64,000 nucleotides of DNA from Eucalyptus grandis (Eukaryota > Streptophyta > Magnoliopsida > Myrtales > Myrtaceae), in NCBI RefSeq assembly GCF_016545825.1, contig NC_052619.1, forward strand, positions 74,162,115 through 74,226,114, in the 5' to 3' direction. The notes under the pieces are model-generated. The model was not told where the DNA came from. It was given only the letters and a program-made list of their open reading frames with translations, and ran no database searches. This document shows, in pieces, positions 1 to 12,676 of this stretch. The position numbers were made by a program, and so were the translations under genes. The stretch's first letter is position 1. Each line of letters opens with the position of its first letter.

Positions 1-3000
1 TCACGTGGGTGGAACAGTGTGATGGGCCAATTAATTCTCCCGTGCCGCAAAAGAGGAAGTACCGACACAGGAAAAAGGAGTTTGTCGGCTGGGGGTCGAG
101 ACAGCTCATCGAGTTTCTTAAATCTATTGGTAAAGATACCCGCCAACAGATCCCTCAAGCTGATGTGGCAGCGGTTATAACCAACTAGGTCAACGATAAT
201 AAGCTTGTCCATCCACATAAGAAGAAGAGAGTTGTTTGTGATGAAAAGCTTCGCTCTCTTTTTGGAAGAAAAACTATTAGCAGACTTCAAATCCATGATC
301 TACTTGAAGGACATTATGCAGAGAACCTAGAGCAGTCGGACGACGATTTTCTTTTCAGTTCTGGGGATGAGAACTTAATGCCTAAGCCTTCACTTCCTCA
401 GAGAAAAACACCGAAGAAGAGAAAAGTGGTTGAAAGTTCAGAAAGTTGTTTCGCTGCAGTAGTTCCTGATAACATCAAACTCGTATACTTGAAACGGAGC
501 TTAGTTCAGCTTCTCTGCAAAGACTCTGTTAGCTTTGAAGGCAAAGTGGTTGGAAGCCTTGTAAGGGTAAAACTCAGATCCCAATGACTACCTTCAGAAA
601 AATTCTTATCAACTTCTGCAAGTGACAGGTGATCTGCTTAGTTATTAGCTCTTGGGCAATGGTAGAAGCTGCTTGGGTGCTTGCTGCATTTTTTTTTTCT
701 GAAGCTCTGGCCCTTTCTTTTGTTAAGTCACTTTGTGACCTGTCGTAATGTTGGGAAGGGCAGTGTTCTGTGAGATAACTGTCAAAGTTTCTGTGTGTGG
801 ATTGTTTGTTCACTTAGTTATACTATAAGTTGAAGCGAAGTAGCCTAGATGCTATGCACTCAACAAATTGGACTATCCTTATTCTTGCACATTACTTCTG
901 ATGGTTTCTCTTATGCAAAGTAATTATGGGTCGACAAAGGGAATGAAAAAGGGAAAATAGAGGGTGTTTCTGTTTCACCAAAAGAGCTTACTGCCAAATA
1001 GTTTTTTTGGGGACTTTCATGTGTTTGGTTCGTTGAAAATGGTTTTTCAATGGAAAGACATTACGGTCAAAGGGAACTCCCCCACTTAGAATTAGGAAAA
1101 TGAATTCTCAGCTCAAAATAGAGGAAATCATTTTTCCTAGCATAACAAGTCTCTTTCCAGAAACTTTAAGTAGCTTCCTCAGTGCAGTGCTTCATGTCGT
1201 AGCAATTCCTTGCATGATCTTGTATTGCCTTTATTCTGAAACTCTGGAAATTCGTAGTAATCTAACTGGCAATTGGGTCATGCTTGTTTGAATCTATTGT
1301 GAAATGGAGTGGGATGACGGGTTTATGGGTGTCAACGCAGCTTCCTCATAAATATTTGAAAACTGATGCCATTTTTTTCTACTTATGTAGGTGTGAAAGG
1401 GGCCACAGGAACAATAGATATGGGCACTCAAGTCCTGCTTCAAGTGGCTGGGTTGTTTAGAGACATTCCCATTTCCATGCTTTCTGATGGGAACTTCGCC
1501 GAGGTAATCGGCAGATGCTAGCTTTATTTTCTTCTGATTGGAACCATTGCCTGACTTGAGTAGGCTTTGATACAGTCAAAGTTAAGGAGGCTTTGACGGT
1601 TTTAAATGCTTACACTGTCTTTAAGGTGGAAGAAAAGGGAATGCGCATCTCTTTTTGGAAAAGCTTTCAGCAGATTGCAATAGATGGCCCCTTCGAACCA
1701 AATTTATTGCGCTAGGATAAATCAGATTAATTTTGGTAATTAAAGAGCCACTTTCCAAAGTTGTTGGGGAAAATTCAGAGTGTTAAATAAGATACTGATT
1801 GATTCCCCTTTCCTTTTGATCATGTGATAGAACTACCGAATTTCTCCTTTTGGAGATTTTTATGACGTTACTCAAGGAGATGAATTCACAACAGGCTTTT
1901 GCTTCCCAAGCCGCTTCCGTAGTAGGCAACTTAGAGCAGGACCACTACGCAAAAGTTATCAATTTTGGCAATTTTTTAACTTGAGCGTTACTTCAGAGAC
2001 TTCTGCAGAATATTTAACATTGCGATATTCTTCCTATCATAAGAAAAGATAAACCTCTTCCAAGTTCCAGCTCAAAACCATTTTGAGGTTGCATGACTGG
2101 TAGAGTGGTGGGCCATGAAAAGAGAAAGCTGTATGACTAACTTATAGGTGTATAAAGAAGAGTAGGCATGGGGGAATTGCCTGAATCCCATTATGTCATC
2201 CAGGTCAAATGTGGTTTTCTAGCTAAGATGTTGATTAATGGGGAGACTATGCTTGCATGGCGACTAGTTACGCGAAATTAATTAAAGCGATCTTGCTGTC
2301 AATTATCTGCAGAGATACTTGAATGACTTACCTGTGCATTTCCAACTTAGAAGTTTCCACCAGCTTTGGCTTGCCCAAGGTCATAACCAACTGTACTTGC
2401 TAATGACTATAAAGGTCTTTTGATTGTCTGGTCACTTTAGATGACTATAGAGCATCTTGTCCTCAGCAAATGGAAATGATTAAGTCCTGATGTGGTTTTA
2501 TTCTAATGATGAGAGTATATGGTATTTTGAAATCAGAATAGCTGCTGTGTCAATTGCAGTACAGCAGAGTCAAGACACAGTTTTGTCTACATTCCTTTTC
2601 ATGGTTCTCGCAAGAATCAGTGAATTATTGTTGCTTGAATACGAGGCTTTTCTAAAGATTCTTTCAAACCATGGATTGGTGCCCATAATTTCTCTTTCTG
2701 ATTTTTCTGCAGGAAGAATGTGAAGATTTGCATCAGAGAGTGAAAGATGGTTTGCTCAAGAGGCCAACTGTAGTAAGTTTTTCTTGTTATGTACTATCAA
2801 TCTTCAATAAATTATCAGAACTTCATATTTCTATGCTCTTTTCAGTGTCATAAAATTAGTTTTGTGTTGCAGTAGTTGCTTGTGTATGTTTATATTTCGT
2901 AGTAGGTCTGAGGCAGTGGCAGCCTTTTTTCAAATTATGGCTATTAGGGAAGTGTAGCACCTTCTTATGTGGACATCTGAACACTTAAAAGAGATTAATG

Positions 3001-5200
3001 ACTGTGGGATGCATGTGGAAGAAACACCTGGCACTTTGGGAGGGGAGCAGTGGGAGTTTGACTGATTGAATTTGCGATTGGAGGCTGTTGTACAGTGTTT
3101 TTAACATCTGTTAGTTTGTTGTGACCTTGTCATGGGTGGAAAGTGCTCTTTACATCTTTTCCCTCCATACTTTTCGTTTTTTTCATGTGGCCATTTCTTT
3201 TATTTGGCTCTTATGGCACCCGTTTTGTTGTTATCTGTCTTTAAACCTTCTAGGGTTCTGAATCATGGATATCTTTTGCTCATTTTTAGCTTTTCAAGTG
3301 TGTGTGCTCTATTGCGATAATCACCAAAAAAAAGAGGAAATAAATGAAAACTCACAGCTGAAACATTGGCATACTTTCAAATCCCCTTAAAAATGTAAGC
3401 AGCGAGAAGTGACGAGGGTTAAAACATGATTTTATCTGTAACTTTTTTACAGATCTGCGAGATATTCATAGTCCTCAAAAGTGAGTAAGGTTAAGCCTGT
3501 TTTCGTGCCTTCATTCTTCTTGTTATTGCTAGGCACCATGCTTTGAACTCCCATCTTGCCCCTGCTCCGCCTCACTAGTCCACTATGATGAAGTAGGGAA
3601 TTATGATAGCTGATATATATTTTGAGGAACTTGATGTCATTTCTATCAACATTCAACCTGAAATTAGTCTACTGTGACCATAGAGTGTGCCTAGTGGTGC
3701 ATTGAAGTTTAACAGATAATGCTCACATTGACTTTTTACTGTAGTGGAAATTTTATGTGCTGCACACTGGCCATAGGGGATCTAAATATCTTTTGACTTG
3801 TAGATAAAGCTTCTTTATGACTAGTTGATTTTGTCTTGAGCAAGCTTTCCATGTATAGGCTGCACCCATAGCTGATCATACTGGCCTTCCACTTGGACTG
3901 AAAGGAAAGGTTCTTTGCTGCCTGCTTTTGTCGAACTAACCCAGTTATGTGGCATTCTCTTGCAATTGCTTCTGGCTCACTGTTGATATGCGGCACTGTG
4001 TTAGTTATTGCTATTGTCAATGCTTGTGAATTGCTTTGAATTTGTTATTTCACAAAAGAAATGCCTTTTGTATGTTACCATCAATAACGCCACTCATGCA
4101 GTCATTTACCAGAAATAAATTCTTTCAAGATTAAAGCATTTAACTTGACAAAGCGGGACCTGTATGTTGAATATTTCACTTATGGGTTTTGCTCTTGTCT
4201 TTTAGGCTTATTTGCACTTTTTTTTTGGCAGGCAGAATTCGAAGAGAGAGCTCGAATACTACATTAAGATATAATGAATCATGTAAGATCTTATCTACCA
4301 TGTTACGGTCTGAATTCTAAATTGAGCAGCTGGCATTGCACAGTCATAGTGGCATCATTTATCCTTCTATTACTTTTCATACAAATGTATGCAATGCTAG
4401 TTTCCATGCTAGAAGACCCCAAACAACATCACAGAATTCGTTTCTGGTTCTAGTCAACCTTTTCAATAGTACCTTGAGAAAATGGTGAAAACCACTTCTT
4501 GCTTAATATGGGTTAGAAGAGTTTCTTGATGTATGTAGCATTAAATCGAATATGTTGATGCTTGAATAGAATGGGTTAAGAGACGAGTACCAAGAAAACA
4601 TGACAATTTCATTTAGATCAGTATAGTAGCCTCAGTTGTATGGAATGGAGTAGAGTAGGAGAGAGTGGTGGACTTCAATGGGAGTCTACTCTTTACAATC
4701 TGGTAGGGGAGCAATCACTGGAATTCTGAAACCAGAAGGCTTAGGTATGGTTCTGCTTCTAAAGGCTTTTAGGTTGGTGAAGGGGATAGAACGAACCAAA
4801 TCCCACCCAGGAAAGGGGGAAATGTTGCTGACCTTTATATGTTGGAGGTGGACCCGACCTTATGAGGTGCCTTTGGTTGACAAATCAATGATGCTCAATA
4901 CATGATTGGCCAATGGGGGCAATACTTAATATGGGTCAGGCTAGGTCATCACACTCCATGGCTGTAAATAAGTCGCATTGTTTGGCTTTGCATAAGCCTG
5001 CATTCTTGTGTTTGCCCTGTAGAACAATTTTTTTCCCATCAATGTCATTGCATATTTGTTTTGATATTCTTGGCGTCTGGATTAATCTTCGACTGACCTT
5101 TCTTCTTCCTCATGCCTTTTCCTTTCAAGTGGCTTCCAAGGGAACTTGCTTTGCTGGAGAGCCGTATTGAGCGAGCCAATGAGAAGGGCTGGCGCAAAGA

Positions 5201-6668
5201 ATATCCTTTTGCCTGTGCTGGAAATTTTGCTTGTGTAATAGGTGTTGACCACCACACTGATGTGAAGTTGAAAAAATGCACAATATGTGGATTTTCCATA
5301 ATATCATTCAGTTGGATTGCTAACTTAGATCGGTTCAAAGTGAGCAGCGCATTACCTGATGCTGCTATCTTGCTGCTTTTTTTTTTTTTTTTTTTTTTTT
5401 GTGGGGGTTGGGGGCTTTGGGGGCATTCGTTTTCACCATATAACATTTATGTTGAGAACAGTAAACTTGAGACCTTCATCTTTTATGACAAGCTCCAATA
5501 CAAGCTCCAATACAAAGAACTGGTCCTTTTAATTGGCCAAGTCTTATGAATTATTTGACCCTACAAATTAAGGTGTTTAACATTTGAATCATGTGATCAT
5601 GTTTATCACAATCATTTGCCTTCCATGTTGTCCTCTGATCCTCTCCGTGATATTGGTGGTGAATGAGCTTTGGCTTTAGTATACTTTGAGGACAATTCCC
5701 ATGCATTTTTAACTGCATTTTCTTCTAGTTCTAGGATTGTATGGATACAATTACTTAGTGTTTCCTGCATTTTGGGCTATATAAAACGTAAAATATGTTT
5801 ATAACATCCAAACTTGCTCCATAAAGGAATGCTGTGCATTGTTATTGATGGATTTGTAATGATAGAAGGACTGGGAATTAGTTACAACTGAATTGATCTA
5901 GATTTTTTTTTTTTTGGGGGGGGCATGAATTGATCTAGAACTTAGTTTTCATTTAATGATAGCAAACAGGATCTAATCAGAAATTATTTAGTAGCAAGGC
6001 ATCCCTGGAGTCTCAGCCTACTGTGAGAAAGACCCGCTTTCACAGAATACAACTAGTTATTTTTGACAGGAGGTGCCATTGCTGGTGATAGTCCAGTGAA
6101 ATAATTGTCTCTGCATGTGGAACGATAATTAGTCGTATGTGATCCAGCAGAATGGTTCTGTGAAAGCATCCCGTTTTTGAAATTTCATGCTTTCTGCCCC
6201 TTGAAAGTAAAGTGAGGCTATATTTGTTGTCCAACGCATATATCATCACATTGAGGGTGTACCTGAAATTTGTTATTTTGAGGCTTTACTTGGTGGTGAG
6301 TATTGGTCACCCACTGGTTTCAGATTAAATACTTGCCATGTGTGACCCAGGCAGAGAATGTGTTCATGTGAATAGAGTCTTTTTGATGATTCCAATCATT
6401 TAGTCAATCACTTGGTTCCACACCTGCTTTTACATGATGGAAGCTTGTTGAAGTTAAAGCTTTGTTACAATTAAATTGCCATTACTTTGTTGAACATTGG
6501 CTTTTGATATCATGGTCCAACATTATCATTTATAACCTGACATATGAGACAGCATCCAGAATCTTGGTTTCCGTGGCTGAAAATTGTTGAATACTTAACT
6601 CCTCTCTTTTTCCCCCTCTTTTTGGTATCAAGCCAGCAATCAGTTCCTTAACTTATTTTATTCTGTAC
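5201..6668 (+). other. U12-type AT-AC intron in the pseudogene copy
   Basis: The intron starts ATATCCTTTT at 5201 and ends in AC at 6668, with the branch-site motif TTCCTTAAC at 6644-6652. These match the minor-spliceosome consensus. No usable AG acceptor keeps the frame. It corresponds to 22766-24240 in the intact gene. Confidence 0.88.
5889..5939. repeat. T13-G8 composite tract flanked by a 14-bp direct repeat
   Basis: TGAATTGATCTAGA stands at 5889-5902 and again at 5926-5939. Between the two copies there is only a run of 13 T, a run of 8 G and two further bases. The homologous site at 23416-23469 has the same structure with slightly different run lengths and one mismatch in the left repeat. 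Confidence 0.85.
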
Positions 6669-8010
6669 GTTATTCGAATACTTGGAGAGGAGGAAGCTGC
6701 TCCAGACTGCTGAAGAACAAGTGCGTTTATTGCGTGAGATACCTGAGGTGATTGCAGATGGAATAGAAATTGATTCTACAGATAGTCCGGACGAATTAGA
6801 AGAAATCACTACATCACCAATATTGCCCCATAGGGAAAATTCACAGGAGGGTAAATGTGCTACTATGGGCAATATTGTACCAGTGACTAAGATACCTTGG
6901 ATGACCAACTTGGAAGGTACGTACAGGCACCTTTTAATTAATGTTAGGCATCTGCATGGACTTGTCGAATGGGAAGTGGTTCCCATCCCAAAACAACTCT
7001 CTCTCCTGGTGCAAACAAAACAAAATTCTTTTCTTAGTGTCTTGTTTGTTGTGTTGGGTCATCGATGTCCGTTAAAATATTCGACTTTGGGAGGCATTGC
7101 ATCTTCACCTAGCTTTCTCTTTCCTGTTTTCTCATTTCAACATCCTTCACTCCACCTCTTCCACATCAACATTCTTCTCTTCAAGGCTTGAGCTCTACAA
7201 TATCACTGAATTTCAGCTCCTGTTCAGGAACTTCTCACTTTGTCTGTGAAAGCCATCAAGGCATATGCTGACCCACCCATCTCTATTTGCCTGGACTTTT
7301 CCTGCTAGAATTTCTATGTTTATGTCTGTTGTCATATAAACCTTCTAGTTGGAGGCCTATTCAAATTGGTGAGCCTAAGAAAAACTCATCGAATTTTGCT
7401 TTATGGTTCGTCTTTGCCTGTATCAATATCTTGAGGTGAAGATTAAATTAAAGAGAACAGATCAGAGAGAAGGAATGAATCTTCTGAAAGTCACTGGAGA
7501 AAGTAGAACCATTGAAAAAGCTGGAAAATGTACTTGTGGAAGCCCGATGATACTGGGGGTATAAAGTCGATGTGGGAAGAGTGTGTCATCTGATTATATG
7601 AGAAAAGTGCCATCTTGGCATCTGTACCTATCTATCGCATCCAGCACAATAGTAATCCTACTTGGATCGAGTCTGGTGAGCTTTTCTCAATCAGACCTGA
7701 TCAATAGCATTCCCTGTTGAACTTTTCTGGCTATTGCAAGAGTTCCTTTCCTACCCCTGTTTAAAGAAGAGAATCCCTAATAAAAAGGGTTGAATAATCT
7801 TCTTGCTGTATTTGGGAATTAATATGAGAATTTGGGGTGAGTTTCGCCAGAACTTTTGGTAGAGGCGCAATAAAGGTAAGGAAAGTTGGAACCCAGGGAA
7901 TGAAATTTTTTAGGTCTCCTTTTCATTAATGACTAATATATTACCTCTATGGGATCTATTCTATATGCACCGGAGAGAGTTTGAAGGCTGAGAACAGAAT
8001 GGGAGTTTCA

Positions 8011-10720
8011 CAGAGTGAGATATTGTGAAATAAAGAGAACTATGGGTCAGATGGCACTGAGGTCCCATGTTTATTTATTCCAAAAATCGCGAGTAAGAGA
8101 AAAAGTATATTTGTTCCAAGAAGGTGTTTATATAAGCAGTACGATCAATACCAGGGGTGAGAAGTGGGGGTTAGGCTGTTATGCTAGGAAGACATCATGC
8201 CTAAGAAAATTATGATCATTAGATAAAGATCAGCACAGAATATCATGAAAAAGTCATTGACTGAGTTTTGGCATTGGTGATTCAGCTTTTATAAATTGTA
8301 AAGGGCATATGATGCCCTTGTGGCATAATAGACTAGCCTGAGATGTGGGCATGGATTTATGATGGAACAACACGTATGATGGGCCCACTTAAAAGTTCAA
8401 GGAATGCGAATATGCGATTTGTCGATCAACTTAATACTAAAAGATCTTTCAGTCTTCTTCCTGAAGTTGTATATCGAATTACTCTTATAACTTTAGCTGA
8501 AATGTTGTACCTTTAAACAAATACTGAAGGGACACGTTGTGCAGATTTATATACACCACTATCACCAAAAGTGTCGTGGTACATCCCGAGCAATGGGGAA
8601 GTGTGGAAACAGAAGGATGAAGACGGATCATTTCCTAGTTTTGTCACAAGTTTTGCGTCCGGACTATTTCAAATAAGTCGTGTGCGATTCCAGGTGACAT
8701 ATTTTCAAAGATGTTGCCGAATCTCACCGATGTAGTGTAAAGATGGGAATTTGTTTGTGCGAGCAAACCAGATCGTGGGAAACTCTCTAGCAATTTCTAG
8801 AATTTGAATCACGTGCGTAGCCGATCTGTATGCTCGGGTGTGGTGATGTTAGGAGGCCCATTTCCCGTAGTTTTAAGTTTTATTCAATACCTATACCTGG
8901 GCTTCTCAAAATTTTGGGTCCATGTCGTAACTTATGTAACTGGAAATATGGTGTACATGGCTTTGATTTTTGAGGCGAGCTAACCCATGTAATTTAATTT
9001 ATTTGATATCGAACGGTACATGTACAGTCATGTACTCAATTCTTTTTGTAGTGAGATGCAGCTTCTGCAATTCTTCAGTCCCTTGTATAGGTACTTGAAA
9101 AAACACTCTGATGCAGGTTCTTTTGTACATGACTCCGTGACACAGTTGATCAGAAGAGAGAAATTCCACCAAGTTGGAGATGCTTTTGTTCGTTTACCCT
9201 ATTGTTTTTGTCCCTTTTCAATCGGCAATGACAAGCAAGAGAACAGATGCTTCTTCTGCTTTGTACCTTTCTGGGCTACTTGCCGGATTTTGGCTCTATT
9301 GCAAGGTTTATGCTGCAGGCCAATTGTCTTTTTTGAGTGTTGGTGTAGCTGAACATCAACGTTTCCGTCAGCTTTGTCGCTCATGTAACAATTTCCACAC
9401 AAGACGACGATTACAATTCCCAGATGATGGAGAAGTGGGGAAGTGAACAACTGCATCGCGGTTGATGATGTAGAAGTGGGGAAGCGAACAGCTGCATCGT
9501 GGTCGAACGTAGGATTTTATGAACAATCCTGACAAAGTTCATAAATTGCGGTTGCAAACGAGGGTTTCTAAGCAAGAAGCCCGATGCAAATGGCGCCAAG
9601 AGACAGAAAGGGAAGCCGTGGAAATCAAACCGCCATAATCAATCGGTAAAAATCAGGGATCTCTGCATTAGTGATCTCTGCATTCTTATTCAATAATCAA
9701 AATCGTCCTTACATTTGTCTTACGTCCATTGTGAAGTGGTTCAGCTAAATTTGACCGTCGGAGAGTTGAGTTGGTCAATATGGAAACACATGCCACTTTT
9801 TACTGGTAAATTAAGCGGAGACGATGATAAGAGATGGGGAGTCCATACTGTTAAAATAGAAAAATATTCCATTACTATAAAAAAATTCCCAACTCGGCAA
9901 AGAAAGTCAATATTACTTAAAAAAAAAGCCCACTCGGCAAATCTTTTAACATTGTCAAAAATAAAATCACGCTATAAATTCATTCATGCGAATGATTCAA
10001 GGGTCAGCTGGAAATAAACAAGGACGATTTCGGAACAAAATCAGATAGAGGGGCTGATATGATTCTCGTGTGAGGGTATGGAGACCACGCATCCGACTTC
10101 GCCTTATCAGTTTGGCATCGTGTGAGATGAGATCATTCAAGCACGGAGGATGATGATGAATATGCCTCGATAACAAAAAGATGCTCCTTCAAAAATGCAA
10201 TTGCAACCACACAATCCTCCATGCTTAACAATGTGAGCAGCTCCTTGATTTTCAAAGACAGCGATAACGACCATGTCTCTTGACATCTTTTTTATTATAT
10301 TTCAGTTTGTAATTTCAGTTAGTTTCTCTTATCCATACCTACATTTATATTTATATATGTGGATATAAGTATATATAATATGTAATTATAAAAGCTGGTC
10401 CGTTGCTTGCAAATCATGTGAAAGTGTTTATGGAGAGGTGACTCTCAATCACAGTCATCCGTTAGAGAGCCGAAAAATGTGGCACCTTTAATTTGACTTT
10501 TATTGCCCTTTTATTTCGCTTCAGGCCACCTCAAAATGCCACGTTTCTCGACCACCCTGGCATCGCAGTTTTTGACATCATAAATCAATTTACGTACCCA
10601 TTAACTTTCTTTTTTCTCATGCATTTTAGTGTAGTCCCATTGGTTAAATAAAAAATTTCCGGAAATCCACCTAATATAATGTCCTTGAAATACAATCTAT
10701 GATTGGCTTGAGTAGGCTCC
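8011..10720. other. Intergenic DNA, no recognised gene
   Basis: The stretch follows the breakpoint of the duplicated copy. A short open frame at 9174-9446 includes a hydrophobic segment (SGLLAGFWLYCKVYAAG) that looks protein-like. I do not recognise it and find no convincing gene structure around it. A short tandem duplication lies at 9422-9503. From about 10300 to 10400 the DNA is AT-rich and low in complexity. Confidence 0.6.
9422..9503. repeat. Two-copy tandem repeat of about 41 bp
   Basis: Two adjacent units share the core AGAAGTGGGGAAG followed by GAACA and CTGCATCG, with a few base differences. Function unknown. Confidence 0.7.
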
Positions 10721-10723
10721 TAA

Positions 10724-11581
10724 GGGCCTGTATGGTAACATTTCAAAAAAGTGTTTAGAACACTTTTTGTACTTTTTTGGTTAGAACAAAAAAAAGAATA
10801 AAGCGTTTGGTTTTACATTCTTTTTTGTTTTTGTTTCGGAACAAAATGGAGCAAAAAAGAAACACAAAAAGTTACTTCTTGTTAGAAACAATTTTGAAGA
10901 AAGCGTTTTTCTCTCTCTTCTATTTTCTTCTTCTTTTCTTCTTCTTTTTTTCTTCTTTTTTTCTTCTTTTCTCTTTGGCTAGTCGCCAGCCTCGGCCATG
11001 GCCGGCGACCGGCCGTCGAGGGTCGGCTACCTCGCCGGCCCTCGGTGGCCGAGCCTCGCCCCAAGGCGAGGCTCGGCCTCGCTCGAGGGGAGATCTTCGG
11101 CTAGGGTTTCGGCGAGGGCTCGGAGGGACGGTGCGGCGGCGCGGCACTAGAGGCTTCGTGATCGGGACGCGTCGAGCTGCGGGCTTCGGGCGGCGTCGAG
11201 CTACGGGCTTCGGGCGCGGGTGCTCGGCTCAGACGGCGGGCGCGAGGCTCGGCCTCACCCGCACGGCGACGCCTCGCCTCGCCTTGGCTGGGCGAGCCCG
11301 AGCTCGCCCGGCCAAGGCGAGAGGTCTACGGCGACCGTAGAAAGAAGAAAAAATAAAAGAAAGGAAAAAATGGAAAATAAAATCAAAATATTAAAAAATT
11401 AAAAGAAACAAAAAAAGAATAAAAATTTACCAAACATGTTTCTATTCATTTTTTATTTTTAACAAACGTTACTAAACACGTTCTTTTGTTCAAAAACCGT
11501 TCTAGGAGCGAAGAAACATTTTTTTTTTTATTTTACGTTGCAAGGGAACAAAAAGAAACAGAAATGTTTCCATGCGGGGCC
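10724..11581. mobile_element. MITE-like element with TAA target duplication and GC-rich core
   Basis: The outer 21 bp at each end are inverted repeats (10724-10744 and 11561-11581) matching at 17 of 21 positions by my count. A TAA trinucleotide flanks each side (10721-10723 and 11582-11584), as expected for Tourist/PIF-Harbinger-type elements. Inside, a long CT-rich tract leads into a strongly GC-rich core at about 10980-11340, followed by a purine-rich tract, so the interior could fold into a long imperfect hairpin. No transposase is visible; open frames across the core are composition artefacts. At 858 bp it is long for a MITE, so the core may be acquired DNA. Confidence 0.75.
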
Positions 11582-11584
11582 TAA

Positions 11585-12550
11585 GTCTCACCGACAGCTA
11601 GGGAGAATTCTCGTGGAATGTGCTCCCTCTCATCGTACGCTCCAAATAAATTAAAATAAAATGAAAAATGAAATCAGTATTTAAATTACAATCTTTATTA
11701 TCTTAAATTTGACCTATTCTAGTGTACAATATGATTCATAAAATTTTAATTTGTTCAATATGATTCTTAAAATTTATTCTAATATATAATATGATCTATA
11801 CATTTTTAATTTGTTCAATATAATTTTTGAATTTTTAGTACATATTTAATTTAGTTCTTGAATAAGGATAAGATTGAATATATATCAAAATTTCATGGAT
11901 CGCATTAAAATAATTTAAAAGTCTAGAAATTATATTATATATTAAATTAAAATTCAATCGTTATATTATACAAATAAAAAGTTCATGGCCACATAGCAGG
12001 CTTGATCAAAGTTGATAGTTCATTTGTACCATTTTCTCCTTTAAGTTTTGCTATTTCTTAGCGCGACAGCATTAATAAATTCATGGTCCTTTCGGGGGGA
12101 CTTTATGACAGGGAACATGGGCCAGCATGCAGGCAACGCCGAGCACGTCCCGAGGGATCCGCGAGGGCAGAAGAATATTCAACGCTCTCTCGAGATTTCC
12201 ACAAGATAAGAGAGAGAGAGAGATTCTGAATCCCACGGTCGGTCTAAATTCCAATTCAGCGTGGCGTTGCCAACCGGACTTTTGCCTTTCTCTCCGCAGA
12301 GTCTTCAGCTGCTGTGCTCATTTGGCCTTATCTCTCTCTTCCCTCATTCTTCCCACGAAGTCATCACTAATTTTCCTCATCAGTTTGATTACTTAGTAAG
12401 CAATAAGCATGATGATGATGTTGGAAGGTCAAAGATGCACTGCATCGGAAGCGAATCTTCCTCCCCCCCTCTCTCTTTCCTTCCTTGTTTTCTCCCTGAA
12501 TTCTGTTTATCTCCTCCACTCCACTCGCTCATCACCCCCCCCTCCCCCTC
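11585..12550. other. AT-rich intergenic DNA upstream of the ammonium transporter
   Basis: From about 11640 to 11990 the DNA is very AT-rich. It contains roughly two 60-bp units sharing a TTTTAATTTGTTCAATAT core (about 11714-11835), which looks like an old repeat remnant. A GA microsatellite lies near 12208. Toward 12550 the DNA becomes pyrimidine-rich, typical of a plant core promoter. No gene seen. Confidence 0.6.
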
Positions 12551-12559
12551 CCTCTTTCT

Positions 12560-12567
12560 TTATATCA
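12560..12567 (+). promoter_or_regulatory. TATA box of the ammonium transporter gene
   Basis: TTATATCA follows a pyrimidine-rich stretch about 115 bp before the start codon at 12677. This would place transcription start near 12590 and give a short leader carrying CA and GA dinucleotide repeats. Confidence 0.6.
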
Positions 12568-12676
12568 AACCCCATCCCCTCTCCTTTGCATACACACATA
12601 CACACTTATATTAGCCACACACACAGAGAGAGACAGAGAGACAGACAGAGATCTGCAGTGACACCAAAAATTGATA

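Larger units (their letters stand above)
1..8010 (+). pseudogene. Truncated, decayed copy of a SWIB/Plus-3/GYF protein gene
   Basis: This is a second copy of the gene at 17223-26376; position 1 matches 17251, so its start codon lies outside the window. Exon equivalents are 1-628, 1391-1503, 2713-2772, 4232-4282, 5130-5200 and 6669-6916, and introns also match closely. Lesions seen directly: a TAG at 186-188 inside the SWIB domain where the other copy has TAT; one extra base at about 571-574 that shifts the frame before the Plus-3 domain; and a TAA at 4265-4267 replacing GAA. Similarity to the intact copy stops at about 8010 (25591 there), so the last exon with the GYF domain is absent. Splice signals, including an AT-AC intron, remain intact, so decay is probably recent. 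A shortened transcript could still be made. Confidence 0.92.

Noticed and set aside
8261..8340. Possible tRNA or small RNA gene in intergenic DNA
   Set aside because: I found no A-box/B-box pair or cloverleaf here or elsewhere in the window.
10777..11402. Open frames on both strands across the GC-rich MITE core
   Set aside because: The Arg/Gly/Ala-rich translations exist in several frames at once, as expected from GC-rich DNA without stops, and match no family.
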